Source: Streptomyces bacillaris (GTDB lineage Bacteria > Actinomycetota > Actinomycetes > Streptomycetales > Streptomycetaceae). Taken from it: 64,000 nt of DNA. The notes below the pieces were generated by a model. It was not told the origin of the DNA. It did not search any database and saw nothing but the letters and a program-made list of their open reading frames with translations. Location: contig NZ_CP029378.1 of NCBI RefSeq assembly GCF_003268675.1, positions 3,038,001-3,102,000 on the forward strand, in the 5' to 3' direction. Shown in pieces: positions 9,441 through 18,176 of the stretch. The stretch's first letter is position 1. Each line of letters begins with the position of its first letter. A program made the translations under genes and the position numbers.

Positions 9441-9859
9441 GCCTCGACGCGTTCGTCACCGAACACGCCGAGGCCCTCGAAGCCGACCTGCTGCGGCACT
9501 ACGGCGTGGACCTGCTGGACTGGCACCGCGGCCGGCTGACCTCCCGCCGGCTCGCGGTGCTGGTCAAGCACATGCCGCGCGACAGTGCCGTCTCCCGCGA
9601 ACTCGACGGGGACGGCGCGGAGTGGACCGTGACCGACTACCTGCTGGCCGCGGCGGTGGACCATCTCGCCGCCGCCAACTGGATGTTCGCCTCGGTCAAC
9701 ACGGACGAGGACGCCGACCCGCCGGAGATGCCGGTGCCGGTGCCGAGGCCGGGGGACGACGGCCGGGAACCAGAGGCGGACGGGGCAACCACGGACGACA
9801 TCGAACCGGCGGAACCCGGGGGTCCCAGTCGTTCGGCGCTCATGCGTTTCTTCGCCTGA
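9431..9859 (+). CDS. Tail assembly chaperone, downstream frame (gpT-like extension)
   Basis: Open frame in -1 relative to the 96-residue chaperone. It reads LDAFVTEHAEALEADLLRHY, then GVDLLDWHRGRLTSRRLAVL and VKHMPRDSAVSREL, the usual pattern of actinophage chaperone extensions (DUF5361-like, by recollection). It ends in an acidic tail and SRSALMRFFA. No ribosome-binding site or good start precedes it (the first GTG is at 9506, inside the conserved part), so it is most likely made only as a fusion of about 235 residues with the upstream protein. The next tail gene in order would be the tape measure, but a cargo pair intervenes. Confidence 0.8.
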   Translation, partial: GRLSLDAFVTEHAEALEADLLRHYGVDLLDWHRGRLTSRRLAVLVKHMPRDSAVSRELDGDGAEWTVTDYLLAAAVDHLAAANWMFASVNTDEDADPPEMPVPVPRPGDDGREPEADGATTDDIEPAEPGGPSRSALMRFFA

Positions 9860-9888
9860 GCGCCACGGCGCGGTTCACCCCATGTTCC

Positions 9889-10293
9889 TCAGCCAGTGAA
9901 CGGCGAGGCCGCGACGCTGACCGCCGCAGCCAGCGAAATCCCCCCCATCAGTGCGAAGAAAACCCCTTTGCCCATCACCAAGGGAGTCCGGGAACAGCGC
10001 CCCGGCTTCTTGGGGTCGTACAGGATCTCGACCTGATCACCGAAGCTGGGAATGATCGAAGATTTCGGTTTCGCCCCGACTGCCCTCTCGTAGAACACGC
10101 CGTCGGGCCCCTGATACCGGACGACTGAGGAATAAGGGCGCTGGGCCACGCACTCAGCCATACCCAGAACGCCACGAAACCTGAGAATCAGGATATTCGC
10201 GGCGAATGAAAAGAAAACGAAGGAAGCCAAGAGTGTCACGGCCGTTCCGATGGTCAGCGGAATGAGGTCCTGGTACTCGAACGGCTTTCTCAC
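9889..10293 (-). CDS. Two-segment membrane protein, DUF3592-like, inserted in the tail operon
   Basis: A 134-residue protein beginning (GTG 10293) with RKPFEYQDLIPL. TM1 at about residues 11-36 is LTIGTAVTLLASFVFFSFAA. A small external domain contains YSSVVRYQGPDGVFYE and FGDQVEILYDPKKPGRC. TM2 at the end contains GKGVFFALMGGISLAAAVSV. The layout fits DUF3592-type proteins. It is on the strand opposite all tail genes and the local base composition is clearly less GC-rich, so it looks acquired. Its divergent partner starts at 10340. The role is unknown; membrane-located immunity is one speculation. The longer frame to 10341 would overlap that partner. Confidence 0.7.
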   Translation of the reverse strand: MRKPFEYQDLIPLTIGTAVTLLASFVFFSFAANILILRFRGVLGMAECVAQRPYSSVVRYQGPDGVFYERAVGAKPKSSIIPSFGDQVEILYDPKKPGRCSRTPLVMGKGVFFALMGGISLAAAVSVAASPFTG

Positions 10294-10339
10294 GCGCGGC
10301 ACTCTAGCACGGCGCGTGACACAGGAAGGACTGAACCGC

Positions 10340-11080
10340 ATGGGCGACAGACCGACCGAGGAAGACCTCGACGAACTTCAGTCCCAGATCGATCAGCTCA
10401 AGGAAGAGAAGAAGGATATCGCCGGCCTCGAGGCTGAACTCGAAGAGCAGGGGAAATCCCAGCAGACAGCATGGCGACAGGATCTAAAGACCGTTCAAGA
10501 CGGAATCGCCGATATCCAGAAGACACCGGGATACGGCGAGGCCCATCTTTCCGGTTTGCCAGGGACAGAGGACGGCGTCAAGACCGTCAACGCATCCAAC
10601 CAGATCGAGTACTTCAGCAATCAGATCGTGAAATGGGACATGGAGGTACTGGCTGTCACTCCCTCCGGCGTCTCCTTCCTCGGGACCGAGTTCATCAAGT
10701 TCTCCTGGGTGGAAGCGCTCCAGAACAGCGGCTGGTTCAGAGAGTGGCAGAACAGACTGCCGTCCTGGCTCCACCGTGACAGCGAGGCCAACGTCACACG
10801 AACCGGCGACGGGGCGAGAGGCGGTGACTCGGCGCTCCAGGGAACTGTCCATCAGCACGGCGAGGACATCCGCGCCCTGTACCGGATGACCCGTGACACC
10901 GCTGCAGCTGGACGGTCCCAAGTGAGCGCCCGCGCCGACGTCACCCAGAACAGGGGCAACAGGGTCACGCCCCGCGGACGTTCCTACGCGGCCGAATCGG
11001 CGCAGCTCCGCGCCGTGGCAAATGCCTATGACGCCGTCCTCTCCCGCACTGCTGCCCTGGAGCAACGGCTTGGGACCTGA
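10340..11080 (+). CDS. Coiled-coil protein of unknown function, cargo of the tail locus
   Basis: A 246-residue protein. The N-terminal 65 residues form a charged coiled coil (EEDLDELQSQIDQLKEEKKD). A middle region contains NQIEYFSNQIVKWDMEVLAV and FLGTEFIKFSWVEALQN, resembling no family I know. The C-terminus is polar and helical (RGRSYAAESAQLRAVANAYD). AGGAAGGA at 10323-10330 precedes the ATG; the upstream in-frame extension overlaps the divergent gene. Its position between the chaperone and tape-measure genes, and its lower GC, suggest an inserted gene. It may belong to the particle or be an independent cargo. Confidence 0.65.
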   Translation: MGDRPTEEDLDELQSQIDQLKEEKKDIAGLEAELEEQGKSQQTAWRQDLKTVQDGIADIQKTPGYGEAHLSGLPGTEDGVKTVNASNQIEYFSNQIVKWDMEVLAVTPSGVSFLGTEFIKFSWVEALQNSGWFREWQNRLPSWLHRDSEANVTRTGDGARGGDSALQGTVHQHGEDIRALYRMTRDTAAAGRSQVSARADVTQNRGNRVTPRGRSYAAESAQLRAVANAYDAVLSRTAALEQRLGT

Positions 11081-11145
11081 ATGGGGATTCCGCCCCAGGT
11101 ATTCGGTCGGCAGCGGCACCACCAACGGACCGGACAGGAATCAGC

Positions 11146-12345
11146 ATGTCTCTCGTACAAGCACTCGGGCGAGCGGGTAGCTCGCTCAACACCTTCAGAT
11201 CACGGCTCGACGCGAGCAGCAGAGCGGCGAACGGCCTGTCCACCAGGGCTGCGGCCGGCGACCGCGAGCTCAAGAAGATCCGCGCCTCCGCCCAGACCTC
11301 CGCCCGCGAGCTGTCCACCCTGCAGCGCGCCGCCGACAAGGCCGAGCGGTCGCTCGCCAAGGCCGGGACCACCGGGCAGAAGAGCGGTACGCAGATCGGG
11401 ACGTTCAAGTCCGGCGCCGACAGGGCGTCCAAGGGCATGAACGGCCTCAACAAGTCGATGCGCGGGAACATCGTCGGGCAGCTGCTCTCGCTGCTCGCCC
11501 CGCTCATCGAGCGGGTCGTCGACATGGCGTCCCGCTCCAAGACCCTCCAGAAGGTGCTCAAGGTCGCATTCGACGCGATCAGGAAGGTCATCAGCACGGT
11601 CATGAAGGCCGTCGGGCCGATCATGACCAAGGCCGGGGCCCTGATGAAGACGGTCTGGAACGGCATCAAGAAGGCCGTCACCGTGGTCGTCAAGGCCGTC
11701 GCCACCGTCATCACGACCTACTTCAACGCCTGGCGCAAGCTCATCACGACGGTGATGAACGCGATCAGGAGCGTCATCTCCAGTGTCTGGAACGGGATCC
11801 GCAAGGTCATCACCCCCGTCGTCAACTGGATCCGCAACACCGTCCCGCAGGCTTTCAGCCGGGTCAGGGAGCGGCTCTCCGCCGTCTGGGGCGGGCTCAA
11901 GGACATCGCGGGCCGGGCCTTCGGACGGATCACGGGGGCGGTGAAGGGGCCGGTCAACGCGGTGATCCGGCTCATCAACTCCGCGATCGACCGGCTCAAC
12001 CGCATCAAGGTCTCCATCCCCGGCTGGGTCCCCGGCGTCGGCGGCAAGAGCTTCGGCATCAGCCTGCCGAAGATCCCGCAGCTCGCGGCCGGCGGCATCG
12101 TGCAGCCGCGCAACGGAGGTGTCCACGCCATCGTCGCGGAGGCCGGTGAGGCCGAGGCCGTCCTGCCGCTCTCCAAGCTGGACCGGCTGCTGCGCCACAC
12201 CGCCCGCCGCTCCCGGGCGGACGCGTACAACGCCACGACCGGGGCCGTCGCCGGCTTCCAGATCGAGCACTACTACGAGGCGTCCTCCGCCAACCTCCAG
12301 GAGACCGCCGCCGCCCTGCTGTTCCTCTCCAAGGCGCGCGGATGA
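11146..12345 (+). CDS. Tape-measure protein 1
   Basis: A 399-residue, Lys/Arg-rich, largely helical protein. The N-terminal 95 residues are coiled coil (TRAAAGDRELKKIRASAQTS). They are followed by long amphipathic/hydrophobic repeats (VWNGIKKAVTVVVKAVATVI, VWNGIRKVITPVVNWIRNT). A conserved tape-measure C-terminus follows: GISLPKIPQLAAGGIVQPRN and VAEAGEAEAVLPLSKLDRLL. These 'pipqlA.GGiv.p' and 'vaEaG.EaVlPLskl' words are typical of actinophage tape measures. The length is short; one helix of this size spans roughly 60 nm. Its stop overlaps the start of a second copy (ATGA). Confidence 0.88.
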   Translation: MSLVQALGRAGSSLNTFRSRLDASSRAANGLSTRAAAGDRELKKIRASAQTSARELSTLQRAADKAERSLAKAGTTGQKSGTQIGTFKSGADRASKGMNGLNKSMRGNIVGQLLSLLAPLIERVVDMASRSKTLQKVLKVAFDAIRKVISTVMKAVGPIMTKAGALMKTVWNGIKKAVTVVVKAVATVITTYFNAWRKLITTVMNAIRSVISSVWNGIRKVITPVVNWIRNTVPQAFSRVRERLSAVWGGLKDIAGRAFGRITGAVKGPVNAVIRLINSAIDRLNRIKVSIPGWVPGVGGKSFGISLPKIPQLAAGGIVQPRNGGVHAIVAEAGEAEAVLPLSKLDRLLRHTARRSRADAYNATTGAVAGFQIEHYYEASSANLQETAAALLFLSKARG

Positions 12346-13628
12346 GTACGGCAGCGATCGGGGCGGGCGCCGACCCGCTCGCGGGCGTGGCCGGTCCTCT
12401 CTCCGCCTTCCGCACCCAGCTCGGCGCGGCCGGCGCCTCCCTCCGCAACGCCCTGCGGGATGTCGGCCGGGCCCGGGGAGCCGCCGACGGCATCCGGGGC
12501 GGCGCGGCCTCCGCCGACCCGGCCCTGCGGCAGCTGAGGACCGGGGCGGACGCGGCCGGGAAGTCGGTGGCCAAGGCCGGCCGTACCGCCGGGGTCACGG
12601 CGACCCGGCTCCGTACCGGCAGCGGCGGGGCCCGTGGTGGTGCCGCTCCCCTCGGCGCCCTCTCCACCGGCTCCACGGTCTTCGGAGGCGTGGCCGGGAT
12701 CCTGGGCAAGGGCACCGGCACGGTCTCCGGGCTGATGGGCTTCTTCGGCGGGGCGCTCACCGTCGCCGCCGGGGCGGTGATGGCCGTCAACGTGGCGATG
12801 CGGGCCAATCCGTTCGGGTTCGTCCTCGGGCTGATCGTGCCGCTCGCGGGCTTCCTGATCGAGTACGCGCTCAGCTCGCAGACCGGCCAGAAGATCATGA
12901 AGCAGGTATTCAACCAGGTCCTGGCGGTCTTCCGGGCCATCGGGAAGTTCCTCGGGCCGGTCGTGCAGGGGTACGCCAAGGTGGTCTCCGCGCAGTTCAC
13001 CGCCGTACGCACGATCGTCACCGCGGTGCTCAAGGGGATCGGCGCCGCCCTGTCCGCCGGCTTCAACGGCACCCGTACGGCGGTCGGTTCGGCGACCCGG
13101 GCGGTGACCGGGCTGGTCAGCGGCGCCTGGAACGGCTTCCGACGGATGATCCAGCCCACCCTGGACTGGATCACCCGACGCATCCCGGCCATGTTCACCC
13201 GGGTCAGGGACGCCACCTCGCGCACCCTGCACGGCATGGGCGACTTCGTCTCCACCGGGATGCAGGGCGTCATGGCCGCCGTCACCGGCCCGGTCAAGGC
13301 GCTGATCTCCTTCGCCAACTGGGTCATCGACGGCCTCAACAAGCTGAGCTTCTCCGTCCTCGGCAAGAAGTTCGGCGTGGACCTGCCCAAGATCCCGCAG
13401 CTCGCCGAGGGCGGTGTCGTCCAGCCCGCGGGCGGCCGCTCGGGCGCCGCCTCCGTCCAGCCGCTCTCCGCGCTGAGCCGGCTGCGTCCGGCCGAGGCGG
13501 GCCCGCGGCCGGACCGGGCGGCCGGCTCCCCGGAGCGGACCCGGCTGCACACGTACCACGCGGCCGGGCGCGGCGGCCCGCTCGCCATCGCCTCCGACCT
13601 GCTGTTCCTGCACGGGGCGGCGGCATGA
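12342..13628 (+). CDS. Tape-measure protein 2 (paralogue)
   Basis: A 428-residue paralogue of the preceding protein, coupled to it by a four-base overlap. It has a Gly/Ala/Arg-rich N-terminus, hydrophobic stretches (LMGFFGGALTVAAGAVMAVN, GFVLGLIVPLAGFLIEYALS), WNGFRRMIQPTLDWITRRIP and the same C-terminal motif, LPKIPQLAEGGVVQPAGG. The following 'VAEAGEAEAVLPLS' segment of copy 1 is decayed to GAASVQPLSALSRL. Two tape measures in one tail operon are unusual; they may act together, or one may be specialised. Confidence 0.85.
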   Translation: MSTAAIGAGADPLAGVAGPLSAFRTQLGAAGASLRNALRDVGRARGAADGIRGGAASADPALRQLRTGADAAGKSVAKAGRTAGVTATRLRTGSGGARGGAAPLGALSTGSTVFGGVAGILGKGTGTVSGLMGFFGGALTVAAGAVMAVNVAMRANPFGFVLGLIVPLAGFLIEYALSSQTGQKIMKQVFNQVLAVFRAIGKFLGPVVQGYAKVVSAQFTAVRTIVTAVLKGIGAALSAGFNGTRTAVGSATRAVTGLVSGAWNGFRRMIQPTLDWITRRIPAMFTRVRDATSRTLHGMGDFVSTGMQGVMAAVTGPVKALISFANWVIDGLNKLSFSVLGKKFGVDLPKIPQLAEGGVVQPAGGRSGAASVQPLSALSRLRPAEAGPRPDRAAGSPERTRLHTYHAAGRGGPLAIASDLLFLHGAAA

Positions 13629-13686
13629 GCCCCGACCGCCCCACGACCGAAGCCGCCCCACGACCGAAGCGAGGTGACGGCCCCTC

Positions 13687-14652
13687 ATGGCCGAGACCAC
13701 AACCACATACGCGTACGAGACCGCACCCGGCTCACTGATCACCCGCGACGGGCAGATCCAGTGGGCCGGACTGCTGATGGGCCCCGGTACCCCGTACGAG
13801 ATCGACCGCACCGGCATCACCGGCTGGGACGACCTGCCGACCCTCGACAGCGGCGAAGTCTCCCGCCCCGACCGGCACGGCGCCTGGCCCGGCGCGCAGT
13901 GGGCGCAGTCCCGGCTCGTCGGGGCGACCGTCTGGCTGCTGCCCCGCACCACCGGGGACGCGCTCGCCGTGTCCACCGCCTTCCGGGACGCCACCGGGGC
14001 GGACGGCGCCGAGGACTGGCTGGCGGTACGGCTGCACGGGGAGACCCTGGCCGTACGGGCCCGGATCAGCCGGAAGGTCGTCCCGCAGGACCGGTCCTAC
14101 GTGGTGCACGGCGCCTCGAAGACCAGCCTCCAGTGGACGGCCACCGACCCCCGCCGCTTCGGCGCCGTGCTCCGGGAGTGCCGCGCCCATCTGCCGGTCC
14201 CCGAGCCGGGGCTGCTCTGGCCCGAGGAGGCCGGGGAGGGCGGGCTCGGCCTGCGGTGGCCGCTGGAGTGGGGGGTCGCGGACCCGACCGGGACCGGCGC
14301 CAACGCCTCCGGCTCCTGCACCGCCGTCAACGGGGGCTCGGCGACGGCCCACCCGCTGATCGAGTTCCGGGGGCCGGTCCGGCGCCCGACGCTGACCCGG
14401 CTCACCGACGGCCGGCAGCTCCAGTACGACATCGTGCTCGGCCCCCAGGACGTGCTGAGCGTAGACACCGAGGCCGGGACCGTCCTGCTCAACGGGACCG
14501 CCTCCCGCCTCTACACCGCCACCGCCGCCTCCGCGCCCGAGCAGCTCTTCGGCCTGGCGCCGGGCGCCACCGAGCTGGCGTTCCGCTCCAACGACACGAC
14601 CCCCGACCCGGAGGCCTCCGTCACCGTCCGGTGGCGCGACGCCCACTGGTGA
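13687..14652 (+). CDS. Distal tail protein (Dit-like)
   Basis: A 321-residue protein expected to form the hexameric ring linking tube and baseplate. The N-terminus ITRDGQIQWAGLLMGPGTPY and SGEVSRPDRHGAWPGAQWAQ is typical of siphophage distal tail components. LQWTATDPRRFG then leads into a galectin-like second domain containing HPLIEFRGPVRRPTL, with SVDTEAGTVLLNGTAS at its end. GAGGTGAC precedes the ATG. It follows the tape measures directly, the canonical place for Dit. Confidence 0.85.
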   Translation: MAETTTTYAYETAPGSLITRDGQIQWAGLLMGPGTPYEIDRTGITGWDDLPTLDSGEVSRPDRHGAWPGAQWAQSRLVGATVWLLPRTTGDALAVSTAFRDATGADGAEDWLAVRLHGETLAVRARISRKVVPQDRSYVVHGASKTSLQWTATDPRRFGAVLRECRAHLPVPEPGLLWPEEAGEGGLGLRWPLEWGVADPTGTGANASGSCTAVNGGSATAHPLIEFRGPVRRPTLTRLTDGRQLQYDIVLGPQDVLSVDTEAGTVLLNGTASRLYTATAASAPEQLFGLAPGATELAFRSNDTTPDPEASVTVRWRDAHW

Positions 14653-14744
14653 GCCCCTTCGGGCCCGCCGTCGAAGCGGTGCGGAGCGCGCACCCTCTCC
14701 GGCCCACCACGACCACCCCATCCGTCTTGCTTCAGGAGGACCCC

Positions 14745-15947
14745 ATGCCCGTACGCAGCGCCTGGCTGATCAACCGCACCGAGACCGAATCCGGCCAGTC
14801 CCGCGCCGACACCCGCCTCTCCCCGCTCGGGACGATGGCCCCGACCGGCCCCCTGACCAGCGCCGGCGGGGTGATCCCCGGCGCCGAGAACGGCACCTAC
14901 CTGATGTCCGGGCTCTACGTGTACGGCGAGACCGCGGGCATGCGGGCCACCGTCGTACCGGGCCGGGCCGTGATCCAGGGCCAGGGCCGGGCCGGGGCCT
15001 ACCCGGTCGTCCTCACCGACTACACCGACGTGGGCTTCGACGACGGCGACGCCTCCAACCCCCGCATCGACCTGGTGGTCCTGCGGGTCCACGACGCCCA
15101 GTTCGACAGCGAGGGGGGCGCCACCGAAGCCACCCTGGAGGTCATCAAGGGCGAGCCGAAGAGCTCCCCCGAGCCGCCGCGCCTCCCGGACGCCGCCCTC
15201 CCGCTCGCCCGGGTCCTGGTCCCGGCCGGCGCCTCCGTCGGCACCGGCGGCATCGACTGGGCCAACGCCGTGTACGACCTGCGCGTGCCCACCGTGGCCG
15301 TCGGCGGCATCCTCCCGGAGTCCTGGAACCGCGATGTGCCCGGCGGCTACGTCGGCCAGTACCGCGACACCAGCCGGGAACTGCAGCGCTGGGACGGCAC
15401 CCGCTGGTCCGCCTACCCGCGCCAGGTCGGCGGCATCGCCCCGCAGGGCGCGCTCGCCCAGGGCGAGTACCCCGGGCAGTACCGCGACGAGGGCGGGCGG
15501 CTCCAGCGCTGGGACGGCACCGTGTGGCGGGCCGCCGTCCCGGCCTCCGCCTGGGCCGAGAACACCGACGGCGGCTACTGCGCCAGCACCACCTGGGTCG
15601 AGGCGGTGACCGACACGGTCGGCCCCACCATCACCGCCGCGTTCACCGCACCGGTCTCCGGCGCGGTCCTCGTGACCGTGGGCTTCCTGGGGAGCACCGC
15701 GGTGGAGGGCCAGTGGGCCCGGATGAGCGCCAACATCCGCAAGGACGGCGTGCTGGTCGTCCCCGCCGACGAGCGGCGTACGGCCCAGGTCGGCACCAAG
15801 TCGTCGGTCTCGGTGTCGACAACGTTTCGGGTCACCGGGCTCCAGGCCGGTGCCGCCTACACGGCGGTCTCCGCCTACTGCACCTCCGCGACCAGCAGCC
15901 GGGGCTGGTTCGACAACCGCTTCGTCCGCGTCGACCCGGTCCTGTGA
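14745..15947 (+). CDS. Minor tail / baseplate protein
   Basis: A 400-residue protein starting MPVRSAWLINRTETESGQSR at ATG 14745 with AGGAGG 6 bases upstream. The first 240 residues resemble siphophage baseplate wedge or upper-fibre modules (GLYVYGETAGMRATVVPGRA, DGDASNPRIDLVVLRVHD). Two internal repeats follow with GYVGQYRDTSRELQRWDGT and YPGQYRDEGGRLQRWDGT, typical of tail appendages. The C-terminal 130 residues look like a beta-sandwich. Receptor contact or fibre attachment is inferred from position after Dit. Confidence 0.72.
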   Translation: MPVRSAWLINRTETESGQSRADTRLSPLGTMAPTGPLTSAGGVIPGAENGTYLMSGLYVYGETAGMRATVVPGRAVIQGQGRAGAYPVVLTDYTDVGFDDGDASNPRIDLVVLRVHDAQFDSEGGATEATLEVIKGEPKSSPEPPRLPDAALPLARVLVPAGASVGTGGIDWANAVYDLRVPTVAVGGILPESWNRDVPGGYVGQYRDTSRELQRWDGTRWSAYPRQVGGIAPQGALAQGEYPGQYRDEGGRLQRWDGTVWRAAVPASAWAENTDGGYCASTTWVEAVTDTVGPTITAAFTAPVSGAVLVTVGFLGSTAVEGQWARMSANIRKDGVLVVPADERRTAQVGTKSSVSVSTTFRVTGLQAGAAYTAVSAYCTSATSSRGWFDNRFVRVDPVL

Positions 15948-15955
15948 GGAAGCCC

Positions 15956-17068
15956 ATGCCCCGGACCTCCTCATCCCCGGATCCCGTCTACCGGGCCCTC
16001 TTCTGCGATCTGCGCACGGACCGGCTGCTGGACGTCCTGCCCCTGACGGAGACCAAGTTCGACGACTTCATCGGCAAGCCGGGCTCCCTCTCCGCCACCG
16101 TCCCCCTTCCGCAGGGGGCGCTCGCGGCCCGGGCCCGGGAGGCGCTGCGGCCCGGCCGCACGGCGGTCTGGCTGGAGCGGGACGGCGACATCTGGTGGGG
16201 CGGGGTGCTGTGGACCTGCACCCCGGCCTCGGACGAACAGGGCCGGCTCACCGTGCAGTTCCAGGCCGGGACCTTCGACTCGTACCTGGACCACCGCATC
16301 CTGTGCCGGGACCTGACCGGCACCGGGCTGGACCAGTTCGACATCGCCCGGCTCCTGGTCGCCCACGCCCAGGAGCAGCCGGGCGGGGACATCGGGATCA
16401 GCCTCGGCCATGAGCGGTCGGGGATCGTACGCGACTACGCCCACGCCTATTCGGCGCTCGCCCGTATCCGCGAACTCCTCGACAAGCTGGGCCAGTTGAA
16501 CGACGGCTTCGAGTGGCGCATCCACTGCTACCGGGATGCCGACGGCAACCGCGTCAAGCGGCTCCAGCTCGGCCACCCGCAGATCCGCACCGGCCACAGC
16601 GACCTCGTGCTGGACCACCCCGGTCCCGTCCTCACCTACAGCCTGCCCACCGACTCGACCGTGCAGGCGAACGTGTGGGTGGCCCGGGGCGAGTCGGCCA
16701 ACACCGACCAGTCCCAGGAGTCCGAGCCGCTGACGGTCTCCGAGGAGCTGCCCGAGGAGTTCGTCCAGGGCTGGCCCCGGCTGGAGCAGACCTCGGACCA
16801 CGGCGGGGTGAGCGACGCGGCGACCCTGCGTTCGCTGGCCCGCGCCGAACTGGCCCGGCAGCGGCGGCCCGAGGTCATCCCGGAGCTGACCATACGGCTC
16901 GACGGGCGGGTCACCCCGGCGCTGATCGGCGCCCGCATCCGGCTGCGTATCCACGACCTGTGGCACCACGAGGGGCTGGACGCGCACTACCGGATCGTCG
17001 GGATGGCGGTCACCCCGCCGCAGCGCGCCAAGCAGGAGACCGCCGTCCTCTACCTGGAAGGAGTGTGA
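15956..17068 (+). CDS. Baseplate hub / tail-associated protein
   Basis: A 370-residue protein starting at ATG 15956 (MPRTSSSPDPVYRALFCDLR). The N-terminus LFCDLRTDRLLDVLPLTETK, the block LVDVL-type beta strands and FEWRIHCYRDADGNRVKRLQ resemble actinophage minor tail proteins that form the tail-tip hub. The C-terminal third (RAELARQRRPEVIPELTIRL, RIRLRIHDLWHHEGLDAHYR) matches the same class. GTGAGGAAG precedes the ATG, only nine bases after the previous stop. The exact role in the tip is inferred. Confidence 0.75.
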   Translation: MPRTSSSPDPVYRALFCDLRTDRLLDVLPLTETKFDDFIGKPGSLSATVPLPQGALAARAREALRPGRTAVWLERDGDIWWGGVLWTCTPASDEQGRLTVQFQAGTFDSYLDHRILCRDLTGTGLDQFDIARLLVAHAQEQPGGDIGISLGHERSGIVRDYAHAYSALARIRELLDKLGQLNDGFEWRIHCYRDADGNRVKRLQLGHPQIRTGHSDLVLDHPGPVLTYSLPTDSTVQANVWVARGESANTDQSQESEPLTVSEELPEEFVQGWPRLEQTSDHGGVSDAATLRSLARAELARQRRPEVIPELTIRLDGRVTPALIGARIRLRIHDLWHHEGLDAHYRIVGMAVTPPQRAKQETAVLYLEGV

Positions 17069-17071
17069 CCC

Positions 17072-17785
17072 GTGGCGATCATCCCCACCGACCTGCTCGA
17101 CCGCATCCGCGCGCTGGAGCGCCAGGTCAGGGAGTTGATGGGCAGCGCCAACACCACCCCGGCGCTGAACAACATCGCGGGCGGCGAGGTGGTCATCGGT
17201 GAGCGCGGCCGGCTGCGGGTGCGGACGGCGGGCGACCAGGACCTCCTCTACCTCGGCCGGGTCGCGCCCGACCGCGACGAGGAGACCCCGCAGCAGGGGC
17301 TGGTCGTCCGCCGCGACGACGGTTCGCTGGCGCTGACGGTGTGGACCGGGGCGCCGGACCCGCAGGCGGTCCAGCCGGTGCAGATCCTGGACCGGCGGGG
17401 CAACGTGGTCCTGGCCGACGACACCGTACGGGGCGGTCTGGCCCGCCCCTACCTCCCCTTCGCCCTGCCCGCCCCCGTCGACCCCGCCCGCTGGGAGTCC
17501 ACCGGCGCCACCACCTGGACCACGCTCCACCGGGGCCCCGGCCTCGTCCAGCACCCGCGCCTGCACTGCGAGATCGCGGTGGCGGGCGCACCGGGCGAGG
17601 TCCGGCTGCTGGTGAACGGCGTCCAGCTGGGCCCGGTGGGCGGACCGGGGGCGGGGCTGGTGCTGACGGAGCGGGTGGGGGTGGAGTACGGGGCGACGGT
17701 GACGTTCGAGATCCAGGCCAGGGTCACCACCGCCGGCACGACGATCCGCTGCCACCCACTGACGCTGTACGGCCTGGAGTCGTAG
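17072..17785 (+). CDS. Baseplate-associated structural protein
   Basis: A 237-residue protein starting at GTG 17072, three bases after the previous stop. The N-terminus is a short coiled coil (LLDRIRALERQVRELMGSAN). It leads into a beta-rich region (GGEVVIGERGRLRVRTAGDQ, DGSLALTVWTGAPDP) and ends in a jelly-roll-like domain. Short coiled coil followed by beta domain is common in trimeric tail-tip or fibre-attachment proteins. No named family was recognised. It is the last gene of the structural block before a repeat-rich gap. Confidence 0.65.
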   Translation: MAIIPTDLLDRIRALERQVRELMGSANTTPALNNIAGGEVVIGERGRLRVRTAGDQDLLYLGRVAPDRDEETPQQGLVVRRDDGSLALTVWTGAPDPQAVQPVQILDRRGNVVLADDTVRGGLARPYLPFALPAPVDPARWESTGATTWTTLHRGPGLVQHPRLHCEIAVAGAPGEVRLLVNGVQLGPVGGPGAGLVLTERVGVEYGATVTFEIQARVTTAGTTIRCHPLTLYGLES

Positions 17786-17906
17786 GAGCCCGTTCCGCAT
17801 TTCCCGGGCCCGGGAGCCCACCCCCAGCCCACCCGCATCACGCCAGTGCGCCCGCACCACTCCAGCCCGTCCGGCATGCCCGTCCTGCGGGCCCGGCGCG
17901 GCATTT

Positions 17907-18133
17907 CAGCCCGTCCGGCGTTTGAGGACGGAACCGTCGCGGGGGACGAGCCCGCACCCACATCCACCCGTCCGCAGGCGCACCCCACCCCGCCCCCAGG
18001 CTTCCGTCCTCAAACGCCGGACGGGCCGGGGGCGGCGCCCCGCCCCAAACGCCGGACGGGCCGGGGGTGGCGGCCGCTCCCACACAGGACAGACCGGGGC
18101 GGCGGCCCGCCCAAAGCGCCGGACAAGCCGGGG
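17907..18133. repeat. Streptomycete-type inverted repeats in the gap before the tail-fibre gene
   Basis: CAGCCCGTCCGGCGTTTGAG (from 17907) with GACGGAA to 17933 is the near reverse complement of 18002-18026 (TTCCGTCCTCAAACGCCGGA...). Partial copies follow at 18044-18066 and 18117-18133. A related copy is at 61787-61816. The 391-base gap 17786-18176 holds no other feature apart from the AAGGAG of the next gene. Confidence 0.8.
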
Positions 18134-18176
18134 ACAGGCCTGCCCCCGGCCACACGCACCCCGCCCAAGGAGCCCC

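Noticed and set aside
12119..13738. 539-codon frame overlapping the tape-measure genes
   Set aside because: Arg/Gly/His-rich shadow; the tape-measure frames carry the conserved motifs and coupled starts.
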